From contig JAEXOO010000043.1 of NCBI GenBank assembly GCA_023439305.1, positions 62,001 through 126,000 of the forward strand: 64,000 nt of DNA. The letters are read 5' to 3'. This document shows, piece by piece, positions 50,656-57,497 of the stretch. Each line of letters begins with the position of its first letter. Positions within the stretch are counted from its first letter, which is position 1. The notes beneath the pieces were generated by a model. That model searched no databases, was not told where the DNA came from, and worked only from the letters and a program-made list of their open reading frames with translations. The stretch comes from Pseudomonadota bacterium. Its GTDB lineage: Bacteria > Pseudomonadota > Gammaproteobacteria > Burkholderiales > Burkholderiaceae_B. The translations under genes were made by a program, and so were the position numbers.

Positions 50656-51963
50656 ATGAATATCCAGGGAAGCAACGCGAAAGAACTATTCGACGATATC
50701 CGGCAGCAGGTGGCCTTGGGGCAGATACTGCCAGGTCAAGTGCTGCCGCCGGTGCGCGAGCTGGCCCAGACGCTGGGTCTTAACCGTAACACGGTGGCGC
50801 TGGCCTACAAAAGGCTGGTGTCGGCCGGGGTGGCTGACGCCCAGGGGAGGCGGGGCACGCGCATCCGGGAGTCGATTCAGGAATTGGCGCGGGAGGGCCA
50901 CGGCGCCAGTTCCGTGTTGCAGGACCTGGCCAGCGGCAATCCGGCGCCTCAGTATCTGCCGACCCCGGCTCAGCTCATACAAGGCGTGCGAGGTTCCGCC
51001 CAGTCTTTGTATGGGGTGGACCCGCTGATGCCCGAACTGCGGGCGGTGTGCCAGCAGATCTTTCACAAAGATACACCGCTCAACACAGCCCACTATGTCA
51101 GTTATGGTGCGGTGGATGCCATCGAGCGTCTGCTGCAGGCGTTTCTGCTGGCGGGCGACAAGGTCGGCATAGAGGACCCCGGTTACCTGAGCAGTATCAA
51201 CGCGGTGCGCACGCTGGGTTTGAAGCCGGTGGGCATCGCCGTGGATCCGGAAGGGATGGTGCCGCAGTCCTTGGAGCAGGCGCTGGCGGGCGGCGTGCGT
51301 GCCCTGATTCTGACGCCGCGCGCGCACAATCCGACGGGCTGCTCGCTCAGCCGGGGGCGTGCGCGCCAGATCGAGCAGATTCTGGCCCGTTATCCCGAAG
51401 TCCTGCTGATGGTCGATGATCACTTCTGGATGCTGGCGAGCAGTCCGTACCGCAATGTGATTCCACCCGGTCATCTGCGCTGGGCCTTGATCCGCTCCGT
51501 CTCCAAAGGGCTGGGGCCGGATCTGCGTGTGGCGCTGGTGGCGTCGGACGCCCAGACCGCCGAGCGCGTATCCCAGCGCTTGGCCTCGGGCGCGCAGTGG
51601 GTCAGCCATCTGTTGCAGCAGATGGTCGTGCATGGCCTGACCGACACGACTCTGGTGGCGCAGACGCGGGCGGGCCAGTTGGCCTACGGGCAGGCCCGGA
51701 AGTACACCATGCAAGCCTTGAAGAAGCATCGCATCACTTTTTGGGACAGCGACGACGGCTTCAATCTGTGGATTCCCTTGGACCGGGACGCCGAGCCGGT
51801 GCTGGCCGGCCTGGCGGCGCGGGGCTGGATGCTGCGCTCGGGCAAAGTATTCGGCGTCGGTCAGCCCGCGCAAGGACTGAGGCTGACCTTTTCTAATCTG
51901 TCGGCCGAGCAGGCGGCCCGCTTTGCCGCCGACCTGGCTCTGGTGCTGGGCGAAGCCGCCTGA
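50656..51963 (+). CDS. MocR-type GntR regulator with aminotransferase domain (PtsJ/PdxR-like)
   Basis: This 435-residue protein joins an N-terminal GntR winged helix (LPPVRELAQTLGLNRNTVALAYKRL, residues about 30-60) to a fold-type I aminotransferase domain. The PLP-binding Lys is at about 284 in RSVSKGLGPDLR, with the Asp in MVDDHFW and NPTG-like HNPTGCS motif. In MocR proteins the aminotransferase part senses PLP or an amino acid adduct. It is divergent from yggS with 70 bp between them, so it may control yggS or itself. Confidence 0.88.
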   Translation: MNIQGSNAKELFDDIRQQVALGQILPGQVLPPVRELAQTLGLNRNTVALAYKRLVSAGVADAQGRRGTRIRESIQELAREGHGASSVLQDLASGNPAPQYLPTPAQLIQGVRGSAQSLYGVDPLMPELRAVCQQIFHKDTPLNTAHYVSYGAVDAIERLLQAFLLAGDKVGIEDPGYLSSINAVRTLGLKPVGIAVDPEGMVPQSLEQALAGGVRALILTPRAHNPTGCSLSRGRARQIEQILARYPEVLLMVDDHFWMLASSPYRNVIPPGHLRWALIRSVSKGLGPDLRVALVASDAQTAERVSQRLASGAQWVSHLLQQMVVHGLTDTTLVAQTRAGQLAYGQARKYTMQALKKHRITFWDSDDGFNLWIPLDRDAEPVLAGLAARGWMLRSGKVFGVGQPAQGLRLTFSNLSAEQAARFAADLALVLGEAA

Positions 51964-52000
51964 TCAAGCCGGTGCATGCCTGCGTGCTCCGACGGCTTGA

Positions 52001-52606
52001 TCAGGCGTAGCCGACGCGCAGAATGCGGCCCGTCTCCACGCCTTCCACGCTGCGGCGGCAGGCCTGTGCGGCGAGCGCGGCGGGCACGGCCTCGAAGCCT
52101 GGGAAGTAAGGGCCGTAATCCTTCATGGACTCGATCAATACGGTGGGGCTCAACAGATTGATGCGTCCCTCGCGCCAGTACTGCGCGCTGGCCTGGACAA
52201 ATCCCTGCAAGGCCTGGTTGACCGTGGCGGCCCCTGCGCCGTCCAGGATGTGCGCCTGGTCTCCCACGATGCCGCTGGTCAGGGTGATCGAACCGCCTGG
52301 CGCCAGAAAAGGCCGGGCCAGCAATGCCAACCGGATCTGCCCCATCAGCTTGTTGTCCAGACTGGCTTGCATATCCTGTGGCTGCATCTGCTCCCAGGGG
52401 CCGAAATGCACCCAGCCGGTCGCCGACACCAGTGCGTCAAAAGCACCCACTCGTTCGAACAAGGCTTGTACGCTGGCTTGGTCAAGAATATCGACCTGTT
52501 CATCCTGGCCGTGCCGGCTGGCGCGGATCAGTTCGTGATGGTTCGAGAGTTCGTCCGCAATCGCTTGGCCCAGCATGCCGCTGGCCCCGACCAATACAAT
52601 TTTCAT
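52001..52606 (-). CDS. Short-chain dehydrogenase/reductase lacking the usual YxxxK motif
   Basis: This 201-residue Rossmann protein has LVGASGMLGQAIADEL at the N-terminus and SATGWVHFG for the NNAG-like strand. The expected catalytic Tyr-x3-Lys after the Ser-containing strand (TLTSGIVG) is replaced by GAGAATVNQALQGF, with neither Tyr nor Lys. It may still bind NAD(P) but is likely atypical in catalysis. It is short for the family. It is divergent from a LysR regulator, a very common pairing in beta-proteobacteria. Confidence 0.82.
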   Translation of the reverse strand: MKIVLVGASGMLGQAIADELSNHHELIRASRHGQDEQVDILDQASVQALFERVGAFDALVSATGWVHFGPWEQMQPQDMQASLDNKLMGQIRLALLARPFLAPGGSITLTSGIVGDQAHILDGAGAATVNQALQGFVQASAQYWREGRINLLSPTVLIESMKDYGPYFPGFEAVPAALAAQACRRSVEGVETGRILRVGYA

Positions 52607-52689
52607 GATGTGTTCCGTAAGAAAAGTAACGTAGCGCCAGTGTGCGCGCCAGTCCGCAGGAAACCCAGTAGCGTGGAGTTTGTGCTTTA

Positions 52690-52721
52690 CTAACTATTGG
52701 TTAGCAATCAGAATTGATTGC
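52690..52721. promoter_or_regulatory. Two adjoining palindromes between SDR and LysR genes
   Basis: CTAAC TATTG GTTAG (52690-52704) is followed at once by GCAATCA GAAT TGATTGC (52704-52721). Both have perfect arms and are spaced as a LysR recognition site plus activation site might be. Confidence 0.55.
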
Positions 52722-52748
52722 CAAATATTCATGCGAAGGGGGCAGATC

Positions 52749-53645
52749 GTGGATACTTTGCGCGCCATGCAGGTGTTTGTGGAAGTCGTGGAATCGGGCA
52801 GTTTTGCGTCGGCTGCCCAGCAACTGGATATGTCTGCCGTCATGGTAGGCAAATACGTCAAAGGTCTGGAAGACAGCCTGGGTGCGCCCTTGCTGCTTCG
52901 TACGACGCGTCGCCAACAGCTGACGGAGGTGGGCGAAGCGTACCTGGAGCAAGTCTATGCTGTGCTGGCCGGCGTGCGGCGTGCCGAACGGGTGGTGGAA
53001 AGCCGGCGCGATCAGCCCCTGGCGCGCTTGCGCATTTCGTCGGCCGTCACCCTGGGGGAGTGCGTGCTGGCGCCTGAACTGGCGCGTTTTTGCCTGGAGC
53101 ATGAAGGCGTCAGCGTTGAGCTGGAGCTGGATGACAATGTGGTGGATCTGCGGCAAAGCCAGATTCAGCTGGCGCTCAGAGTGGGCGAACCTGCGGCGGA
53201 CCTGGAGCTGGTGGCGCACGGCGTGGGGCTGTACCAAATGGTGATATGCGCAGCGCCCGCCTATCTGGAGCGGCGCGGCATGCCCATCAGCCTGGACGAG
53301 CTGCAGGCGCATCAATGTTTGTGGCATCAGGTCTGGAGTGCGCGTTCGGCCTGGCAGTTGCAAGGCCCCGCCGGTCCGGTGTCATGGCCGGCGCGCAGCG
53401 GCTTCGCTGCCAACAAAGGAGAAGCATTGCGCCGTGCGGCCGTAGCCGGGGCGGGGCTGCTGATGCAGCCCAAAGTCCTGCTGCAGGCTGACCTGGATGC
53501 AGGTCGCCTGGTGCCGGTGCTGGAAGCCTACACGCCGCGGGCGCGGCCTGTGTACCTGTTGCATGCGCCGGAGTTGCGGCGCATGCCGACCCTGGGGCTG
53601 TTGTTGCGCTATTTGCGCCGGCACCTGCCGACGCAGCTTCGCTAG
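52749..53645 (+). CDS. LysR-family regulator
   Basis: This 298-residue LysR protein has an N-terminal winged helix (GSFASAAQQLDMSAVMVGKYVKGLE) and an effector domain of the subgroup typical for regulators next to SDR genes. The GTG at 52749 is chosen because AAGGGGG lies just upstream; an ATG at 52731 is in frame but has no ribosome site. It probably controls the divergent dehydrogenase through the palindromes between them. Its stop is 7 nt from that of the nitroreductase gene. Confidence 0.87.
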   Translation: MDTLRAMQVFVEVVESGSFASAAQQLDMSAVMVGKYVKGLEDSLGAPLLLRTTRRQQLTEVGEAYLEQVYAVLAGVRRAERVVESRRDQPLARLRISSAVTLGECVLAPELARFCLEHEGVSVELELDDNVVDLRQSQIQLALRVGEPAADLELVAHGVGLYQMVICAAPAYLERRGMPISLDELQAHQCLWHQVWSARSAWQLQGPAGPVSWPARSGFAANKGEALRRAAVAGAGLLMQPKVLLQADLDAGRLVPVLEAYTPRARPVYLLHAPELRRMPTLGLLLRYLRRHLPTQLR

Positions 53646-53651
53646 GGTCGC

Positions 53652-54269
53652 TTAGACGAACCGCAGTACCGATTGCACGTCCACGCGGGGTTTCTGGCTC
53701 CAGTTGCCCTCGGATGCGTAGCCTACGGTGATCAGCATGGCGGGCACTTCGTGCTCGTCCAGTCCGAACTCGCGCGCCAGAGCATCGACGTCGAAACCTA
53801 TCATGGGACCGGTGGCCAGGCCTTGGGCCTGGGCGGCCAGCATCAGCGTCATGGAGGCCAGCGAGGCCGAACGGATGGCCTCGTCGCGTTGGCGCTGAGC
53901 TTTATCGTGGTAGTTCTGGTGCGCGACATCGGCCCATTTGCGTGCCACGTCTTCTTGTACCGTGCCTTGTTGCAGAGCGGGCTGAAGCTTGTCCAGCAGA
54001 CGAGTGTGTCCATCCAGGCGGCCGCAGACAATGATGGTGGCGGCGGCATCCAACACTTTCTGCTGGCCATAGGTAATGGGCAGCAGGCGCTGCTTGGCTT
54101 GTTCGGACTGGACGACGATAAAGCTCCAGTTCTGCATGTTGTAGGCCGATGGCGCGCGGGTAGCCAGGTCGATCAGTGCCGCGATGTCGGCCCGATTCAG
54201 CGTGCGTTCGCGGTCATAGAAGGTGGTGGAGACACGTTGCTTGATCAGATCGTGAGTCAGGTTGTTCAT
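53652..54269 (-). CDS. Nitroreductase family flavoprotein
   Basis: This 205-residue FMN-dependent NAD(P)H oxidoreductase has the N-terminal RVSTTFYDRER and ATRAPSAYNMQNWSFIVV motifs for FMN binding and a C-terminal VGYASEGNWSQKPR. It resembles the malonic-semialdehyde-reductase/YfkO-like branch. It reduces nitro-aromatics, quinones or enals in vitro; the physiological substrate is unknown. ATG at 54269. No partner gene is evident. Confidence 0.87.
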   Translation of the reverse strand: MNNLTHDLIKQRVSTTFYDRERTLNRADIAALIDLATRAPSAYNMQNWSFIVVQSEQAKQRLLPITYGQQKVLDAAATIIVCGRLDGHTRLLDKLQPALQQGTVQEDVARKWADVAHQNYHDKAQRQRDEAIRSASLASMTLMLAAQAQGLATGPMIGFDVDALAREFGLDEHEVPAMLITVGYASEGNWSQKPRVDVQSVLRFV

Positions 54270-54317
54270 TAAAGCTTTCCTAAGTTGCTTAAGGAAGGGG
54301 AAACGTATTTTAGTGTC

Positions 54318-55187
54318 TCAGGAAGAGGCGCGGCTGCTGGCCCATTGCACGGTCAATACACTGCCCAGCACCAGGATGATGCCCAGCAAGCTGGCACCTG
54401 TCATGGACTGGCCCAGCAGCAGCCAGCCCAGAATGACAGCAGTAATGGGGCTGAGCAGTCCCAGTGAGGAAACGGCGACGGGGGGAAGCAGGGCGATGCC
54501 TCGGAACCACAAGGCATAGGACAGGAGTGCGCCGGCCAGGCACAAGTACAAGTAACCTCCTGCCTGGCTCCTGGTCAGGCTGCTGTCCAGCGGTGGATCC
54601 ACCCACAGCGCCAGTGGAGCCAGCATTAGGCCGCCCAGAAGCAGTTGCCAGCCCGTAAAGGCCAGAACGGGCAGATTGCTGCGCCAGCGGCGCGACAAAT
54701 AGGTGCCGCAGGCCATGCACAGCGCGCCCAGAATGGCGGCGGCCATGCCCCAGGCATCCCATTGGCTTTGAGGCGACAGCAGCAGCACGCCCATGCCGGC
54801 AATGCCGGCCACGCTGGCGATCAGGGCCAGAGCGACTGGGCGTTTTCCTTCGACGGCCCAAGCCAGGGCGATGACCACCAGCGGTTGTGCAGCCCCCACC
54901 ACGGCCGCCAGCCCGCCGGGCAGGCGATAGGCAGCAATGAACAGCAAGGCCTGAAACACACCAATGTTCAGCGCCGCCAATACCAGCACCCGCCCCCAGT
55001 CGCGCCGTGCGGGAGCCTTGCGTATCCAGAGCAGCAGCATCAGACCGGCAGGAAAGCAGCGCAGAAAGGCGGCGATGAAGGGCCGGCCCGCTGGCAGGAT
55101 TTCGGTAGTGACAATATACGTGGAGCCCCAGATGGCGGGGCCCAGCGCAGTCAGGGAGGTCAGAATCCAGAGTTGCAGGCGGGTCAT
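54318..55187 (-). CDS. EamA (DMT superfamily) transporter
   Basis: This 289-residue protein has ten hydrophobic helices in two EamA repeats. The first repeat has GPAIWGSTYIVTTEILP and FLRCFPAGLMLLL, the second LSYALWFRGIALLPP and GLLSPITAVILGWLLLGQ. It is an inner-membrane exporter of amino acids, purines or drugs, with no way to choose from sequence. It is divergent from a MarR regulator; two near-identical operators lie in the 81-bp gap. Confidence 0.88.
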   Translation of the reverse strand: MTRLQLWILTSLTALGPAIWGSTYIVTTEILPAGRPFIAAFLRCFPAGLMLLLWIRKAPARRDWGRVLVLAALNIGVFQALLFIAAYRLPGGLAAVVGAAQPLVVIALAWAVEGKRPVALALIASVAGIAGMGVLLLSPQSQWDAWGMAAAILGALCMACGTYLSRRWRSNLPVLAFTGWQLLLGGLMLAPLALWVDPPLDSSLTRSQAGGYLYLCLAGALLSYALWFRGIALLPPVAVSSLGLLSPITAVILGWLLLGQSMTGASLLGIILVLGSVLTVQWASSRASS

Positions 55188-55193
55188 GGTTTT

Positions 55194-55251
55194 TATCTTG
55201 ATGTCGAGATAGTTCGCAGTTTACGCAGTAATTATCTTAATATCAAGATAA
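55194..55251. promoter_or_regulatory. Paired MarR operators between eamA and marR
   Basis: TATCTT GATGTC GAGATA (55194-55211) and TTATCTT AATATC AAGATAA (55232-55251) share the TATCTT-N6-(A/G)AGATA pattern. The second is a perfect palindrome. One lies close to each divergent start codon, so one repressor can control both genes. Confidence 0.8.
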
Positions 55252-55268
55252 AACCAACGAGGTGATGT

Positions 55269-55784
55269 GTGATCGACCCTGAACACCGAGACGCTGTCGA
55301 TGTCATTGTGGAGCAATGGCGTGAGCAGCGGCCAGACTTGCCGGACCTGCTTCCCATGGCTTTGCTGGGACGCGTGACGCGCTTGGCGCTGCTCATGCAA
55401 AAGCGCATGGCTGACTGTTTTCGCCGCCATGGCCTGCAACTGGGCGAGTTTGACGTGCTGGCCAGTCTGCGTCGCGCCGGCCCCCCTTACACCTTGGCGC
55501 CTACGGCTCTGTTTTCCATGTTGATGGTCAGCTCGGGCACCATGACGCACCGTCTGCAAGGCTTGGAAAAGCGCGGACTGGTGGAGCGCCTTCCTGATCC
55601 CGACGATGCGCGCAGCATGCGGGTGCGTCTAAGCGTGGCCGGCCTGGCATTGGTGGATAGGGTGGTGGCGGATCATCTGGCCAACGAAGACCGCTTGCTG
55701 GAAGGCCTGGACCCTGCGCAGCGTCAGGCCTTGAACGCCTTGCTGCGCCACTGGCTGCGGCACTTGGAGTCGCAGCCGGATTGA
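55269..55784 (+). CDS. MarR-family regulator of the EamA gene
   Basis: This 171-residue MarR protein has an N-terminal dimer helix, a winged helix (LAPTALFSMLMVSSGTMTHRLQGLEKRGLVERL) and the wing motif PDPDDARSMRVRLSVAG. It begins with GTG at 55269 with GAGGTGAT upstream. Divergent position and the paired operators point to local control of the exporter. Inducer unknown. Confidence 0.88.
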   Translation: MIDPEHRDAVDVIVEQWREQRPDLPDLLPMALLGRVTRLALLMQKRMADCFRRHGLQLGEFDVLASLRRAGPPYTLAPTALFSMLMVSSGTMTHRLQGLEKRGLVERLPDPDDARSMRVRLSVAGLALVDRVVADHLANEDRLLEGLDPAQRQALNALLRHWLRHLESQPD

Positions 55785-55823
55785 GCCGGTGGTAGAATGG
55801 CTGGATAAATACACAGCCAGATC

Positions 55824-57497
55824 ATGAGCGCTCCGGAACTCCCCCCTCTTTATTATCTGCACAATTTCCACCAAGTGGTTCGGTGGGTGCAGCAGTACAG
55901 CCTGGATCTGCTGGAAACGGATCAGGCCGCCTGCGGCCGGGCGTTTTTGCAGGCATCTACGCAGGGGCAGGCTTTGTTGGTGCGGCTGCTCATGCGCAAA
56001 GGGCCGCTGTTTCGCAGCGACAAGCTGCGTTATGCCGAAATCCCCGATCTGTCCGCCGCTGCCCAGGAACTGGCGAACGCCGGTCTGCTCCGCTTGGACC
56101 CTGAACTGGACCTGGATGCTTTGTTCCGACTGCACACAGTGGCAGAGCTGCGCGCCATGTTCCCAGCTCTGCCTGCCGGCGGGCGCAAGGCCGACGGCCG
56201 GCAGTGGCTCGCCGAGCTGCATGGCGAGCAAAGCCGCGTGTATGGCGACTGGCCCTGCGCGTTGTATCCAGCGTCTGGCCTGCTGATGTTGCCACCGGCC
56301 GTCCAGCACTGGACGCAGCGGCTGCAACTGCTGTTTTTCGGCAATCAGTATCAGGATTGGTCGGAGTTCGTGCTCAGTGATCTGGGCCTGTACCGTTATG
56401 AATCCGTGACTCTGGATCAGGGCAGCCGCGCGTTTCGGCATCGTGACGACGTACGTCTCTACGAAGCCCTGTCCGCCTTGCGCGATGCGCCCGAGGCGCC
56501 TGATCGCCTGCTTTGGCAGGAACGCCTGCAGGCGGTGGGGGAAATCGTGACCGACAGCGATTGGCTGCAGCGGCGCAAAGACAAGACCCTGTTCAGCCTG
56601 GGGCAGGAAGCGGAGCGCCAGGCGTGGTGGGAATGCGCCGAGCAAGCCTACCGCCAGACGCCCTGGCCAGGAGCGCGGCATCGCTTGCTGCGGGTGCTGG
56701 AGCGCAGGCTCGATGGCGACGGCGCCATGAATCTGTTCCTGCGCGCCTGGGCGCAGCCCGAAAGCGAAGCAGAGTCGCAGAAGCTCGCCCGCATGTTGCC
56801 GCGTTTGCGGCGCCTGGCGCCAACCAGAGCGCACGAGGCGCCCAAGCCCGAATGCCTGCCGGCCCGAGTGCGTACACAGTTCAGCTATCTGGTCTTGCCC
56901 CACGACGGGCAGCGTGTGGAATGGCAGGTCATGGCGCATCTGCATACCGAATTGGCGCCGGTGCAGTATGTCGAAAATACCTTGCTGCCCGGCTTGATGG
57001 GTCTTTTGTGCTGGGATGCGGTCTTCGCGCCCTTGCCGGGCGCATTTTTTCACCCGTACCAAAGCAGCCCGGCCGACTGGGGCAGTCCGGATTTCGTCCC
57101 GCGCCGGCAGGACTTGTTTGATCAGGCCCTGTCCTGGCTGGACGATTCATCCTACCAGGATCGCATTCGCCGGCGCTGGGTCGACAAAATGGGCCTGCAA
57201 TGTCCTTTGCTCACCTGGCCGGCTCTGAATGAATCCATTCTGGAGCTGGCCTTGCGTTGTATTCCGGCTCGGCACTTGAAGGCGGTGTTCCAGCGTATGC
57301 TGCTGGATTGGCGCGACAACCGCGCGGGCCTGCCCGACTTGGTTCGTTTCCTGCCGGCGCTGGATTGGTATGAACTGATCGAGGTGAAGGGGCCTGGCGA
57401 CCGTCTGCAGGATAATCAGCGCCGATGGCTGGCGTATTTCGAGCAGCATGGCATTCCAGCCCGGGTCTGCCATGTCAGCCGGGAACCGAGCGCGTGA
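55824..57497 (+). CDS. FAN1-type structure-specific nuclease (VRR-NUC domain)
   Basis: This 557-residue protein has an N-terminal winged-helix/SAP-like part (YYLHNFHQVVRWVQQYSLDLL, and RKGPLFRSDKLRY), a helical TPR-like middle (residues about 230-340) and a C-terminal VRR-NUC PD-(D/E)XK domain with Asp505 and Glu520-x-Lys522 in LIEVKGPGDRLQDNQ. This is the domain order of bacterial FAN1, a 5'-flap endo/exonuclease that unhooks DNA interstrand crosslinks. The downstream helicase starts on the stop codon (GTGA), showing a tight functional pair. Confidence 0.85.
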   Translation: MSAPELPPLYYLHNFHQVVRWVQQYSLDLLETDQAACGRAFLQASTQGQALLVRLLMRKGPLFRSDKLRYAEIPDLSAAAQELANAGLLRLDPELDLDALFRLHTVAELRAMFPALPAGGRKADGRQWLAELHGEQSRVYGDWPCALYPASGLLMLPPAVQHWTQRLQLLFFGNQYQDWSEFVLSDLGLYRYESVTLDQGSRAFRHRDDVRLYEALSALRDAPEAPDRLLWQERLQAVGEIVTDSDWLQRRKDKTLFSLGQEAERQAWWECAEQAYRQTPWPGARHRLLRVLERRLDGDGAMNLFLRAWAQPESEAESQKLARMLPRLRRLAPTRAHEAPKPECLPARVRTQFSYLVLPHDGQRVEWQVMAHLHTELAPVQYVENTLLPGLMGLLCWDAVFAPLPGAFFHPYQSSPADWGSPDFVPRRQDLFDQALSWLDDSSYQDRIRRRWVDKMGLQCPLLTWPALNESILELALRCIPARHLKAVFQRMLLDWRDNRAGLPDLVRFLPALDWYELIEVKGPGDRLQDNQRRWLAYFEQHGIPARVCHVSREPSA

